The notes beneath the pieces were generated by a model. That model was given only the letters and a program-made list of their open reading frames with translations, was not told where the DNA came from and searched no databases. 64,000 bases of DNA from CAWATZ01 sp963784995 (GTDB lineage: Bacteria > Planctomycetota > Planctomycetia > Gemmatales > Gemmataceae), in NCBI GenBank assembly GCA_963784995.1, contig CAWATZ010000001.1, positions 904,452-968,451 on the forward strand, in the 5' to 3' direction. A program made the translations under genes and the position numbers. Positions within the stretch are counted from its first letter, which is position 1. Each line of letters opens with the position of its first letter. This document shows, piece after piece, positions 1-9,639 of this stretch.

Positions 1-131
1 AAAGCCCGAACCCTTTGGCCGATCGCCGCGTCGCCGCAGACCAGCTGCAAATAGGCTTCGCGCGCCTCGCGTGCCTCGATGTTGCGCGCGACCTCAAAAA
101 TCGCTTGTTCGTCCAGAATCATGGCGGCCAT
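1..131 (-). CDS. Ser/Thr protein kinase, N-terminal end only
   Basis: The first 43 or so codons of a protein running off the left edge. It opens MAAMILDEQAIFEVAR and continues with EAREAYLQLVCGD. This matches the helical leader that precedes the kinase domain in planctomycete Ser/Thr kinases, and the second kinase in this window has a similar leader (ETQRRAFVDRACAGDPAL). It lies about 105 bp downstream of an ECF sigma factor gene on the same strand, the usual sigma-kinase pairing in this phylum. No catalytic motif is inside the window, so the kinase call rests on the leader and the context. An ATG nine bases further in (122) is an alternative start. Confidence 0.6.
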   Translation of the reverse strand, partial: MAAMILDEQAIFEVARNIEAREAREAYLQLVCGDAAIGQRVRA

Positions 132-236
132 CGAAGAGTCCTCTGCCCAGAGGTCGGCTGGGGGCTATGAGTGATAGTGCGAAAACGAGTGGCGATTTCC
201 CCGACAGAAAAAGCGCTTTTTCTGAAAAATGTCGGA

Positions 237-809
237 CTAGGGTTGCTGGTCGGATGCGGCGGCCAGCTCGACGCGCAGCCATGCCTTGGCGTAAGCCCAA
301 TCAGCGTCAGCCGTTGATTCCGCGATCCCGAGCGTGGCCGCTGCCTGGCGAATGGTCAAGCCGGCAAAGAAGCGCAACTTGACCAGTTCCGCTTTGCGAC
401 TGTCCTGGTGGGCCAGCCGGTCAAGCGCCTCGTCCAACGCGAGCAGATCGATGTCCCGGCTGGGAGCCGCCACGTGCTCCTCGTCAAGCGGGACGCGCTG
501 GCGCTGGCCGCCGCCCTTGGCGCTGTTCTTGTGGCGCGCTTGCTCCACGAGAATCCGTCGCATCGCTTCCGCCGCGGCAGCGAAGAAATGGCCGCGGCTG
601 TTGAACTGCTGCGCCTGCTCGGTATCCACCAACCGTAGGTAGGCCTCATGCACCAGCGCCGTCGCCTGGAGCGTCTGACCGGGCTTCTCCTGAGCCAGCT
701 TCTGGGCGGCCAGCTTGCGTAACTCGTCGTAGACCAGCGGCAAGAGTTGGGCAGCGGCGTGGGGGTCGCCCTGCTCGATGGCGGACAGGATGCGCGTGAG
801 GTCACTCAT
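237..809 (-). CDS. ECF-type RNA polymerase sigma factor (planctomycete subgroup)
   Basis: About 190 residues. Region 2 is recognisable from LLPLVYDELRKLAA through TALVHEAYLRLVD and the GHFFAAAAEAMRRILVEQAR block. Region 4 follows with LDRLAHQDSRKAELVKLRFFAGLTIRQAAATLGIAEST, a helix-turn-helix. This layout is typical of the ECF subgroup encoded beside Ser/Thr kinases in planctomycetes, where phosphorylation rather than an anti-sigma factor is thought to control activity. The ATG at 809 (MSDLTRIL) is chosen because the paralogue at 6203 starts identically; a GTG three codons upstream is possible. A partial kinase gene follows downstream and a P450 gene precedes it on the same strand. Confidence 0.9.
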   Translation of the reverse strand: MSDLTRILSAIEQGDPHAAAQLLPLVYDELRKLAAQKLAQEKPGQTLQATALVHEAYLRLVDTEQAQQFNSRGHFFAAAAEAMRRILVEQARHKNSAKGGGQRQRVPLDEEHVAAPSRDIDLLALDEALDRLAHQDSRKAELVKLRFFAGLTIRQAAATLGIAESTADADWAYAKAWLRVELAAASDQQP

Positions 810-894
810 CGGCAGCACCGGATGAAGGGAGAAAGTCGTCTGGTTGCAGTATACCGGCCAGCAGCCTCAACCTCCAGCGTCTCGTCACCGGGTG

Positions 895-2256
895 TCAGGA
901 CTTGAGCCGTTGGGTGAGCACCAACTCCACGCCGTCGTTCGGCGCCAGCGCGACGCCACGCCGCACCGGGTGCGAGCAGTGGTCGGGTGGTCGGCCGAGG
1001 CTCACCTGCGTGAAGAGAGTACTCAGCACGACCTTCATCTCGTACAGTGCAAACGCCATCCCCAGACAGGTCCGGTTGCCGCCACCGAAGGGGAACCACT
1101 CGTGGCCGGCGTACTTTCTTTCCAGGAAGCGCTCGGGACGAAACTTCTCGGGTTCGGGGTAAAGGTCGGCGCGGCGATGCACCAGGTGGCTGCAAGGGCA
1201 CAGCACCACTCCGGCCGGATACGTATGCCCACCCGCCAGGAAGGGCTGCTTGGTCAAGCGGACGACGAACGGGAAGATGGTCCGGAGGCGCAGGCTCTCG
1301 CGGATGGCGGCGTCCAGGTACTCTAGCCGGCCCAGCTGCTCCGCGCCCGGCGGCAGGCCGCCGGTTGTCTGGCGCAGCTCGTCGGTGATGCGGGCCACCA
1401 CGTCGGCCCGGGGGACGATCTGCTCCAGGGCCCAGGCCAGGGCAATCGAGGTCGTATCGTGGCCGGCCAGGACCAGGGTCATCAGCGCATCCCGGATTTC
1501 GTCGTCGCCCAGAGGTCGGCCGTCCTCGTGAGTCGCGGCTAGAAGATCGGCGAGCACGTTCTCCCCCCGGACCGCAGAGGGCTGCCGGCGCCGGGCGTCA
1601 ATGAGGGAGTACAGAGAGGTATTGAGGGCGTGCATCTGCCGGTAAAACGGCAGCCAGCGGACCTTCTGGAGGAAGCGCACCGGCAGGATCTTGACCAGAA
1701 TGAGCGAATAGCGGCTGCGGCCCTGCGCCAGCAGACGCTGGACCTGCACTTCGATCTCGTCCCGCTGCCGACCGGCCTCCAGTCCAAGGACGGCCTGCAA
1801 GATCACACGCAGGGTGATCTGCTGCATCCATTCAAGGATGCAAAAGGGCCTGCCCATCGGCCAGGCGGCCACGGCCTCCAGGGTCGCCGTCCGCATGGCC
1901 TCGAAGAAGGACCGCATCCGCTCCCCCTTGAGCGGCGGCAGCAGGATGCGCCGTTGCTTCACGTGAGGTTCATCGTCCAGCACCAGCACCGAGTTGGGCC
2001 CGACGGTGGGAATCAGGAACTCGTTCCCTTCACCGGAATGCAGGACGTGCCCGTCACCGCGAAACACGTCTCGCACCGCCTCGGGCGCGGCCAGCATGAC
2101 GAACTTGCCGTAGCCGGCAAACCGCAGCAAGAACCTGTCACCGTAGCGGCGGCCGCACTGTTCCAGGAACGGCAGCGGGGCCTGAGAATAGCGCAGCATT
2201 TGCCAGAACGCCGGCGTATTCGGCCCGGGAGCGATGCTGGATCGAGTTAGATGCAC
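895..2256 (-). CDS. Cytochrome P450
   Basis: About 453 residues, full length for a soluble bacterial P450. Diagnostic motifs occur in order: the I-helix oxygen-binding AGHDTT, the K-helix ESLR (ExxR), the PERF region (RPERFLE), and the heme-binding loop FGGGNRTCLG with its axial cysteine. The fold is closest to the CYP102/CYP110-like bacterial monooxygenases; the substrate cannot be told. A GTG start at 2256 is chosen because a perfect AGGAGG lies just upstream; the longer frame to 2340 would run back into a palindromic repeat. The gene ends 85 bp before the sigma factor gene. A decayed copy of its last 30 codons sits before the second sigma factor (6288-6380). Confidence 0.93.
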   Translation of the reverse strand: MHLTRSSIAPGPNTPAFWQMLRYSQAPLPFLEQCGRRYGDRFLLRFAGYGKFVMLAAPEAVRDVFRGDGHVLHSGEGNEFLIPTVGPNSVLVLDDEPHVKQRRILLPPLKGERMRSFFEAMRTATLEAVAAWPMGRPFCILEWMQQITLRVILQAVLGLEAGRQRDEIEVQVQRLLAQGRSRYSLILVKILPVRFLQKVRWLPFYRQMHALNTSLYSLIDARRRQPSAVRGENVLADLLAATHEDGRPLGDDEIRDALMTLVLAGHDTTSIALAWALEQIVPRADVVARITDELRQTTGGLPPGAEQLGRLEYLDAAIRESLRLRTIFPFVVRLTKQPFLAGGHTYPAGVVLCPCSHLVHRRADLYPEPEKFRPERFLERKYAGHEWFPFGGGNRTCLGMAFALYEMKVVLSTLFTQVSLGRPPDHCSHPVRRGVALAPNDGVELVLTQRLKS

Positions 2257-2298
2257 GTGCTCCTCCTGCCCTGCGGGCGTTGAGAGGCTTGCCTGGTA

Positions 2299-2360
2299 GG
2301 AAAGTAGCCGGCACACTCCGTGTGCCGAACGTCGGCACACGGAGTGTGCCGGCTACTTCC
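2299..2360. repeat. Large palindrome, AAGTAGCC family
   Basis: Two arms of about 27 bp around a 3-base loop, opening GAAAGTAGCCGGCACACTCC and closing with its complement. It supplies the stop codon of the upstream kinase gene (2353-2355) and separates it from the P450. It could act as a transcription terminator but has no T-run. A related palindrome sits inside the formate dehydrogenase gene at 22878-22943. Confidence 0.85.
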
Positions 2361-5300
2361 TATCAGCTCCGCTGTCCTGTTTCAGGACTTGCTCCGCCTC
2401 GCGGTGCAGCAGGTGCAAATCGAGTCGGTGGGCCCAGGAGAGCAGCAGGGTGTGACCGGCTCCTGCGTTGGGTTTCTCCGGGGCGTTCGTTTCGATCCAC
2501 TGCGTCACCTCTTGCAGCAGTTGCTTTGCTTCCGTGCCGCGTCCCAGGCGGTGGTAGGCCATTGCCAGGGTGAGCTTTCGCCAATGGACCCCGAGGTGCT
2601 GCGGACCAGCGCGAATGGCTGCTTCCAATTTGGCAACCGCGGCCTCCAGGTCACCCTTGCGGTAGAGGGCAGCGCCCAGGAGCCCCACGTACTCCGCATT
2701 CTGCGGCTGCCGGGCGGCCAGCCTTTCGCCGATCTGCACCGGCCGCGACAGGTCGGCCACCGCGTCCGGAGCCAGCTTGCAGACGATCACGACGTAGTGT
2801 TGTTCCGATTGACCCAGCCGCTTCAGCAATTGCTCACAAAGGGCGCGATATTCCTTCGTGCGCTGGGCCCGCAAGTGCAGCACGGCCAACGGATACCACA
2901 CCCCCAACACGTCCTCCGATCCAAGCTCAATCGCTCTCGTGAAATCGGCAGTGGCCTTTTCCCAGTCGCCCAGCTGGCCGTGGAAATGACCACGTGCCTG
3001 CAAGGCCTGTGCCCTTGCCGACGCCGGCAGTTTTTCGAGCATCCCCGCGGCCCCATCATAAACCTGCCGCGCTTCTTGAACGTGGCCCGTGTCGGCGAGG
3101 AATTGAGCAAGGATCCGGCGATAACCGACCGCTGTCCACGGGTAGCCTGGAAGAGTGGGAAAGTCCTCTGCCAGCCTGTCGGACAGCTCAACGACCCGGC
3201 GATACGCTCGCTCCGCCTCCGCGAACCGCTTGAGTTTTGTCAGCAGCCAGGCGTGTTGAAAGTGAGCCCCGGCTTGACGCCAGCGATGATGAGGGCCCGA
3301 AGGAAAGTCGGCGGCGTATTGGTCGAACAGGGGAATCGCGCGGCAGCACATCGCTTCCGCCTCCTGCAATCGGCCGTTTGTCCCAACCACCTCGGCCAAT
3401 TGCGTGAGCGTTTCGGCCAGCTCAAGCTGCAGCCAGCGTGATGAAGGAGAATTCGCGAGGGCCTTTTCAAAGAACAGGACTCCTTGCCGGCAGGCAGCTT
3501 CGGCTTCGGCAAGGCGGCGCTGCTTGCTCAGGACCACGCCCAGCTCCTGGTAGGTCAGTGCCCGGTCCCAAAAGCTCGTCGTCGCCCGCGTCAAGTCAAG
3601 GTTGCGCTCAAGGACCTGTTCGGCCTCTTCCAGCTCGGCTCGCTGGGCGTTGGCAATGAGACCCCGAGGAAACACAAGGGCGTTCGCCAGACGGTTGCGG
3701 GCCGTCACCACCTGGTCCCGATAGGGGCGGGAGTCGGGGAATTCCTTGAGCAACCCTTCCGCGACCGCGACCGCCCGCCGGAGGGCTTTCGCGCCGTCCT
3801 CGTACTTGCCCTGGTTCCTGAGGACCAATGCGAAGCCGATGGAGTACGAGACCAGCTTGGCGCGGATGTTCGGTTCGCGGGGAGAGTGGGCCTGCAGCTC
3901 CTCGAGCATCGCGAAGCCTTTGCGGTAGGCATCTTCCGACTTCGGATAGTCACCGAGCCCAAAATGCAGGCTGGCCATGCGCAGATAGGCCAGGGCGGTC
4001 TCCCGACGAATGGCGGGGTCGTCACCCCTTCGAGCGAGAAACTTCTGATAGAACTTCAGCGCGTCCTGCAGCAACTCTCGGCGCACCGGTTCCATCAGCG
4101 GCACGCCCTGCAAGCGCTCTTCCGAAACCCGTGTCAGCATCTGGTCCACGGCGGCGAGGGCATCCTTGAGGTTATCTGTGGCCTCCTTCGCGCTTGCCGT
4201 GGCTGCCCTGAGGGCCTTCGTCTTTTCTTTTGCTTCCTCGCTGATTCGCGCGTTACTGACGACAAGACTGCCCACCGCCAGCAGCACGGCAAGGGCGAAG
4301 ACGCCGAGGGTCGCCAGGGCCCTCTTGTTCCGCCGGGCGAACTTGCGGCAACGATACCAGCGCGACGGCGGGCAGGCCTGCACCGGCTCATCGTGCAGGT
4401 AGCGCTGCACGTCTGCGGCGAAGGCGCTGGCCGTCTCGTAGCGGCGGTTGCGGTCCTTCTCCAGCGCCTTCATCACGATCCAGTCCAGCTCGCCGCGCAG
4501 CAGCCTGGCTCAGCTTCGCCGGGTCGCTCTGGCGCTGGCCGACACCGTGCGCCGCGGCCGCGCCCAGCGTGCTCAGCCGCGTGCTCGGCCTGGGCGGCTC
4601 CTCCTCGCGGATGATCCGCCGCATCTCGTCGTAGCCCAGCCGCCTTGCAGCCGCTCCTTGTCGAACGGCGTCGTGCCGGTCAGCAGCTCGTACAGCAGCA
4701 CGCCCAGCGAATAGATGTCGCTGCGCGTGTCCACGTCCAGCGCCGCTCCTCTGCGCCTGCTCGGGGCTCATGTACAGCGGCGTGCCGATCATCTGGGCGA
4801 AGCCGGTGAACAGCGTCTTGTCGGTCAGCTGCTGTCCGGTGGCCTTGGCGATGCCGAAGTCGATCACCTTGACCACCGGCGTGCCGTCGTGCAGCGTGAC
4901 CAGCACGTTCGACGGCTTGAGGTCGCGGTGGATGATCCCCTTCTGGTGGGCGTGCTGCACCGCCTGGCAGACGCTGACACGAACAGCTCCAGCCGTTCGC
5001 GGGATCGTGCAGCTGGTTCTGGTCGCAGTAGCTCGGTGATGGGCACGCCGCGGACCAGCTCCATGACGAAGTAGGGCCGGCCGGCTGCGGTCTCGCCGCC
5101 GTCGAGGACGTGGGCGATGTTCGGATGGTCCATCAGCGCCAGGGCCTGCCGCTCGGCCTCGAAGCGGGCGACCACCTGCCGCGTGTCCATGCCCGGCTTG
5201 AGGACCTTCAGCGCCACCTTGCGGCGGACCGGCTGGGTCTGCTCGGCCATGAAGACGATGCCGAAGCCGCCCTCGCCGATCTGCTCCAGCAGCTTGTACG

Positions 5301-5544
5301 GCCCGATCACCGTGCCGGGACGCTCGCGGACCGTCGGTTCATCGACCGTGACGCCCAGCGCCGCGGCAGGCGCTTCCAGGAAGCTGCCGGCACAAAAGTG
5401 ATTGGCGATCAACTCTTCGACGCGCCGCTGCAAGGCCGGGTCCCCGGCGCAGGCCCGGTCCACGAAGGCCCGGCGTTGCGTCTCCGACTCCAACTCCACG
5501 GCGGCAGCCAGAATCGATTCAATCGACTGCGGTGTGGGATCCAT
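2353..5544 (-). CDS. Ser/Thr protein kinase with TM segment and C-terminal TPR domain, frameshifted
   Basis: Reading frames must be joined at about 4975-5020, 4745, 4640 and 4500 to give one protein of about 1,060 residues. In order: a helical leader; a kinase domain with glycine loop IGEGGFGIVFMAEQ, VALKVLKPG lysine, catalytic loop HRDLKPSNVLV, DFGIAK and MSPEQA; the end of the kinase (ALEKDRNRRYETA); a transmembrane helix (ALATLGVFALAVLLAVGSLVV); and about 550 residues of TPR-like helices. The start at 5544 (MDPTPQSIES) is the natural planctomycete start. It follows an ECF sigma gene. At least four shifts within 600 bp suggest sequence error rather than decay, because the 707-codon C-terminal part is intact. 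Confidence 0.85.
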
Positions 5545-5634
5545 GACCCAGCTTTCCGGACGGTTGCTTATCTTCAATGCGTAAAACGGTGCCCGACCGG
5601 CTCAGCAAAAGGTGAAAAACTGCGGCCGGCTCCC

Positions 5635-6203
5635 TCAGCGAGGGTGGACCTTGCCGTACAGCCATGAGCGGGCGTACACCCAGTAGCGTTTGGCGGTGGC
5701 GAGAGAGATGCCAAGGGCCTGGGCCGCTTCGGGCAGCGCCAGACCCGCGAAGTAACGCAGCTTGACCAGGCGGGCCTTGAGCGGATCCTCGCTCTCCAGC
5801 TGCTGCAGGGCTTCATCCAGGGTCAGCAGGTCGTCGGTTGCATCGGCTTCCGGGGCGGCCAGCAGCGCAGCGGCGTCCAGTTCCACTCGGCGCATGGAGC
5901 CGCCCCGTTTGCTGCTCTGCTTGCGGCGGGCCTGATCGATCAGGATGCGGCGCATGGCCTCGGCGGCTGCGGCGAAGAAGTGGCCGCGGCTGTCTGCCAG
6001 TGCTGGGGCTGGTCCACGTCCACGAGCCGGAGATAGGCCTCGTGGACCAGGGCCGTGGCCTGCAGCGTCTGACCCGGTTTCTCCTGGGCCAGCCGCTGCG
6101 CCGCCAGTTGCCGCAGCTCGTCATAGACCAGCGGCAGCAGTTGTTCGGCGGCGTGGGGATCGCCTTGCTCGATGGCGGACAGGACCTGGGTGACGTCACT
6201 CAT
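5635..6203 (-). CDS. ECF-type sigma factor, second copy, one frameshift
   Basis: Closely resembles the sigma factor at 237-809. It starts MSDVTQVLSAIEQGDPHAAEQLLPL and ends with the region-4 helix-turn-helix LPEAAQALGISLATAKRYWVYARSWL. The frame breaks at about 6000, where the expected GHFFAAAAEAMRR block is read as SSPQPPRPCAAS; one base change restores a protein of about 189 residues. It lies 91 bp upstream of the kinase gene at 5544. The sequence before its start is about 80% alike to that before the first sigma factor, so promoter and gene were duplicated together. Confidence 0.85.
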
Positions 6204-6287
6204 CAGCAGCACCGGTGAAGAGAGAAGGTGGTCTGGCTACAGTATAGCGGCACGCAGCCTCGACCTCCAGCGCCTCGTCACCGGGTG

Positions 6288-6380
6288 TCAGGGATTGAGC
6301 CGTTGCTTGACCACCAGTTCCACACCTTCCGGCGCGAGCGAGACGCCACGCCGCACTGGGTGGGAGCAGTGGCCGGCCAC
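6288..6380 (-). pseudogene. 3' remnant of a cytochrome P450 gene
   Basis: The last 30 codons of a P450 read HCSHPVRRGVSLAPEGVEL and end with a stop at 6288. The intact P450 ends HCSHPVRRGVALAPNDGVEL. Nothing of the heme domain remains. Its position before the second sigma factor mirrors the intact P450 before the first, which shows the extent of an old segmental duplication. Confidence 0.8.
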
Positions 6381-6408
6381 CCGGCCACTGCTCCCACCCA
6401 GTGCGGCG
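6349..6408. repeat. Perfect 28-bp inverted repeat with 4-base loop
   Basis: Left arm 6349-6376 and right arm 6381-6408 are exact complements around CCAC. The left arm is part of the P450 remnant, so the right arm is an inverted copy of that coding fragment, a local fold-back duplication. Confidence 0.9.
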
Positions 6409-6608
6409 TTGAGAAGAGAACAACAGGGCGGCAGCAAGTCTGTGGACTGCCCCTCAACTCTGCCGGCTCACGTTATCGGGCCCGTTGGCGGGCGCTGTCG
6501 TGGTTGGTGTCCCCATCTGGTTGCCAAACTTCATTCCGGGAGAAAGGCAAGGAACCCCCGTGAGTTTGGCAACGGTAGGAGGACACAACCGGACTTTCCG
6601 GACAGACT

Positions 6609-7088
6609 CTATTTGCCGATCTTCCAGACCACCTCGTTCCGGGCCTGGCGCAGGTGAGTGATGATGCTGTGCAGGGCATCCCGGTCCATGCTTTTGGCCA
6701 GGATGAGACATTCGTCGATCTGGTGCTCCAGGAGTTCCAGCTTGGTGTCGCCGGTCGGGACCGTGGCCACCTTGTGCTGCTGGCCGAGGGGTTGCTTCTT
6801 CTGCGTCCGAGCAGCAATCCGCGAGCGCTTTTTGCTTCGCAGCACGCTCTTGAGGTTCGCCAAATTCGCCTTGACCGACTTGGGAACCACGGTCTGCCCG
6901 GGATGATCCGCGAGCCAGCGCCGCAGCAGCTTCTTGTTGCTCCGCTCCTGCAGCAGCTTGGGGTTCTCCTGAAAGATCTTCCGGAAGTAGCCCGCAGTCG
7001 TCTCTTTGCTCGCTCCGCCATCAGGCGCCGGTGTGGACCGACCGTTCCCGTCCGAATCTTCGCCAGGGGGTTTTGCTTTCTTGGCCAC
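6609..7088 (-). CDS. Hypothetical lysine-rich protein
   Basis: About 159 residues with no domain I can name. The N-terminus is low-complexity and charged (AKKAKPPGEDSDGNG). The middle has AGYFRKIFQENPKLLQERSN and a basic KANLANLKSVLRSKKRSR stretch. The C-terminus is helical with an acidic/aliphatic repeat ending NEVVWKIGK. The composition fits a nucleoid- or RNA-associated protein but nothing proves this. The GTG at 7088 is chosen because GAGGAG lies at good spacing before it; an ATG five codons upstream overlaps that site. Confidence 0.6.
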   Translation of the reverse strand: MAKKAKPPGEDSDGNGRSTPAPDGGASKETTAGYFRKIFQENPKLLQERSNKKLLRRWLADHPGQTVVPKSVKANLANLKSVLRSKKRSRIAARTQKKQPLGQQHKVATVPTGDTKLELLEHQIDECLILAKSMDRDALHSIITHLRQARNEVVWKIGK

Positions 7089-7190
7089 GTGACAACTCCT
7101 CATGCTGAAAGTTAGGGGGAAACTTAGACATAGTATATGTCTCAAACAAAGTTTAACAAGGAGAAAGCCAAAACGCCAGAGACCTTGGTG

Positions 7191-7335
7191 TGTCGCCCCT
7201 GCGGGGCTAAGAACCACTAACAGCAAGGCGAGCGGCGCGGCGTCAGCCCGCCGGTGAAGACCGCTACCGGCGGGCTGACGCCGCGCCGCTCGCCTTGCTG
7301 TTAGTGGTTCCAGGAATTAGCCCGAAGGGGCGACA
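7191..7335. repeat. Nested palindromes, 98-bp hairpin inside an outer inverted repeat
   Basis: The inner unit, 7212-7309, has two 44-bp perfectly complementary arms starting AACCACTAACAGCAAGGCGA around a 10-base loop. It is flanked by an outer imperfect pair, TGTCGCCCCTGCGGGGCTAA at 7191 and its complement ending 7335. The arrangement looks as if one palindrome inserted into another. The inner unit recurs at 16773-16878 with a decayed right arm. Confidence 0.85.
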
Positions 7336-7603
7336 GCGAATAGACCAGGGCGTCAGCCCTGGGTCTCGGGGTGGTCCCCCCTCAACCCTGGGAATGAGCA
7401 ACTGGCCTTTTCTCTTCTCTTCTCTTCTGCTACGTTAGGGATGGTTGGGTCTTGTGAATCGGGCCAGAGCCTTGATGCTCCGCGCACCATCTCTCCTTCC
7501 CTTTCCTTGTCCCATTGGAAGCATTGGTATGGATTTCGCCAGGTTGCGTCCGACCGCAGTTGGTCGCGTTGCACTGGCGGGCAGTTTTTTCAGGAGGCCC
7601 TTC

Positions 7604-7922
7604 ATGGGCAGGAAATTGTACGTGGGCAATCTGCACCTTCGGCGTGACCGACAGCGAGCTGGAGCAGATGTTCGTGGCTCATGGTTCGGTGCAGTCAGCC
7701 CAGGTCATCATGGACCGGGACACCGGCCGGTCCAAGGGGTTCGGGTTCGTGGAGATGGGCACCGACCAGGAAGCCCAGGCCGCCATCGCGGCCCTCAACG
7801 GCAAAGAAGTCAACGGCCGCTCCCTCACCGTCAACGAGGCCAAACCCCGGGAGGCAGGTAGTGGCGGCCGGGGTGGTCAGGGCGGCAGCCGGGGTGGTTA
7901 CGGCGGTGGGCGGCGCTACTGA
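7604..7922 (+). CDS. RRM-type glycine-rich RNA-binding protein, one frameshift
   Basis: A single RNA recognition motif of about 80 residues plus a Gly/Arg tail. RNP2 is LYVGNL at the N-terminus and RNP1 is SKGFGFVEM. It ends GGYGGGRRY, the form of small bacterial RRM proteins (Rbp family) thought to act as cold- or stress-responsive RNA chaperones. The ATG at 7604 has AGGAGG nine bases upstream. One extra base near 7635 turns the expected PFGVTDSEL into HLRRDRQRA; removing it gives about 106 residues. The upstream leader of over 150 bp is pyrimidine-rich and free of genes, as is common for such genes. Confidence 0.88.
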
Positions 7923-7939
7923 GAAACACTGCCGTGTTC

Positions 7940-7983
7940 AGCCTTGGGTAGCGGAACTCTGGCGAGTTCCGCTACCCAAGGCT
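7940..7983. terminator. Bidirectional hairpin terminator
   Basis: Arms AGCCTTGGGTAGCGGAACT and its exact complement surround a short loop between two convergent genes, the RRM gene and the ATPase gene at 8071. A weak T-rich stretch follows on the plus strand. Confidence 0.7.
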
Positions 7984-8070
7984 TTGTTCCGCCCGCACTA
8001 TGCAGTGGGGAAGAATCCGAACGTCCGCGCCCGTTGGACTCTGGGTGGGGACGTTTCTTTCGATTGGGAT

Positions 8071-8829
8071 TCAGCTCAGGAAATCTTCCATCGGGTAACG
8101 GGGCAGCTCCACCACGAAGGTGGTCCCCTGTCCAAGGCCCGAGTCCATGGTCAGGCTCCCGCCGCTCTGTTCCACCAGCAACTGGACCACGGGCAGGCCG
8201 ACGCTCAAGCCCGCTTCCCGGGCCGGGATCGCCCGATAAAGCAGGTCAAACGCCCGGTCGCGCTTGCTGACGTCCATGCCCAGGCCATTGTCCGACACAC
8301 GCAGCTGGTAAACTTCCGGTGTGACGTGCAGCTCGAGCCGGACCCAGGCTTCCGCCTTGTCGGGATCGCGATACTTCAGCGCGTTGGAGATCAGGTTGTC
8401 CAGGATGTGCCGCAGCCGGGCCGGGAACCATTCGACGTGGTCGCTTGCCAGCTCCAGCTGCAGCCGAACAGACTCGGCGCCCTGCAAGCGCTGCTGCCAG
8501 CGAAACACCTGCTCCACCAGGGGACGGATGGCAATGGCAATCACCTGGTCATGAGCCGGATGATAGCCCGACAAGTCCTGGAGGTCGCGGAGCAGGTCCC
8601 TCAGCTCCTGGATCACCGCCCCCGCGTCGGCCAGGCCCGTCGCGGGACCCTCGGCCCCGGGCCGGGCACTCCAGGCCTTCTGGAGCTTGTCCAGCCCCAG
8701 GCGCAACTCTTGCTGCAAGAGCCGACCATGCCGGCGCAAGCGATCCACCTCCAGCTCCAGGCTGGCCGCGTAAGTCAGCAGCCGCGCCAGGTTCGGTTCG
8801 CGCGACCTGTTCTCCTGAGAGGATGACAT
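8071..8829 (-). CDS. Histidine-kinase-type ATPase (HATPase_c), no clear phospho-His site
   Basis: 252 residues. The C-terminal half is a GHKL ATPase: N box HILDNLISNALKY, G1 box DNGLGM, a G2-like GLSVGLPVVQLLVEQSGG and GQGTTFVVELP. The N-terminal half is a predicted coiled coil (LELEVDRLRRHGRLLQQEL) followed by a helical DHp-like stretch. There I see no H-box of the form HEL/HDL, only LQDLSGYHPAHD. It may therefore be a kinase with a degenerate acceptor or a phosphatase/anti-sigma-like ATPase. No response regulator gene adjoins it. It converges with the RRM gene across the hairpin at 7940. Confidence 0.8.
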   Translation of the reverse strand: MSSSQENRSREPNLARLLTYAASLELEVDRLRRHGRLLQQELRLGLDKLQKAWSARPGAEGPATGLADAGAVIQELRDLLRDLQDLSGYHPAHDQVIAIAIRPLVEQVFRWQQRLQGAESVRLQLELASDHVEWFPARLRHILDNLISNALKYRDPDKAEAWVRLELHVTPEVYQLRVSDNGLGMDVSKRDRAFDLLYRAIPAREAGLSVGLPVVQLLVEQSGGSLTMDSGLGQGTTFVVELPRYPMEDFLS

Positions 8830-8875
8830 TGGTAGAGCCCTCTTGACTCTGGATCACGGCGCTTCCCCTTGGCGA

Positions 8876-9637
8876 CTAGCGCATGGAACACTGAATCTCC
8901 ACATCCCGTTTTTTGCTGCATTTGGTACAGAAGAAAACAGCCCGGACCACACCGGCCGTGATGCGCATCGAGTTCCAGGAAGAACCCTCGGAAGAACACA
9001 CGGGGCATTTGTGCTTGTATTTGGCGCTGGTGCCGTCCTGGGAGACAATGATGGCCCCTTTCACGGCGATCGCCCGTCCCTTCTTCACCGGCTTCTTGGG
9101 CGGGGCCGGCGGGGGAGCCGCTGGAGGAGCTAGTTGCGCTTCCGGCTGCAGCTCGACCGTGTCCGGAATCGCCTGCGCGTCTCCGGCCGGTGCCTCAGCC
9201 ACAGCGGTTCCCTCAACCGGCCCGGAATGGACGGCTGCGCTCTCGGGTGAAAGAGGTTGTATCGGATCGGCCGGTCCGGCCGGCGTGGTTTCCGTGGCCA
9301 GGGAAGCAGCACTCACGGGGGCCGCTTCGGAAGACGTTATGCCGAACAGATACTTGACTCGCGCGGCCACGACCCCTCTGTCCACGCCTTCCTTCCAGAT
9401 GGTATCTGTGATCAGAATCTCTCCGGCGGAGGCAAGGTCGTGTAATTGGCGTCCCGAGAACGGGCCAATTCTCTTGCCATCGTGAGCGTAAAACCAGCGA
9501 TCAGCCACGTGTACTCCGGAATAGAGCCCCTGAAGGTAGACAGCTTGATCAAGGTCATCAGGCCCTCTCGGATTCAAGGGCCAGGCCTTGTCGGCGGACT
9601 GTGCCGCTGACCAAGCTGCTTCCCTGTCTGGTATCAA
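8876..9637 (-). CDS. GYF_2-domain protein with C-terminal zinc ribbon
   Basis: About 253 residues. A GYF_2 domain lies at about residues 45-90 (WFYAHDGKRIGPFSGRQL, then ILITDTIWKEGVDRG). A low-complexity Pro/Ala linker follows (about 100-190), then a C-terminal zinc ribbon with KHKCPVCSSEG and FFCTKCSKKR. GYF_2 modules bind proline-rich peptides and are abundant in planctomycetes; the function is unknown. No ATG is in frame near the expected start. A TTG at 9637 is used and the frame stays open a little further upstream, so the start is uncertain. Confidence 0.75.
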   Translation of the reverse strand: MIPDREAAWSAAQSADKAWPLNPRGPDDLDQAVYLQGLYSGVHVADRWFYAHDGKRIGPFSGRQLHDLASAGEILITDTIWKEGVDRGVVAARVKYLFGITSSEAAPVSAASLATETTPAGPADPIQPLSPESAAVHSGPVEGTAVAEAPAGDAQAIPDTVELQPEAQLAPPAAPPPAPPKKPVKKGRAIAVKGAIIVSQDGTSAKYKHKCPVCSSEGSSWNSMRITAGVVRAVFFCTKCSKKRDVEIQCSMR

Positions 9638-9639
9638 GC

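Noticed and set aside
8071..8829. Ordinary sensor histidine kinase
   Set aside because: No convincing H-box or sensor domain; called only as a HATPase_c protein.
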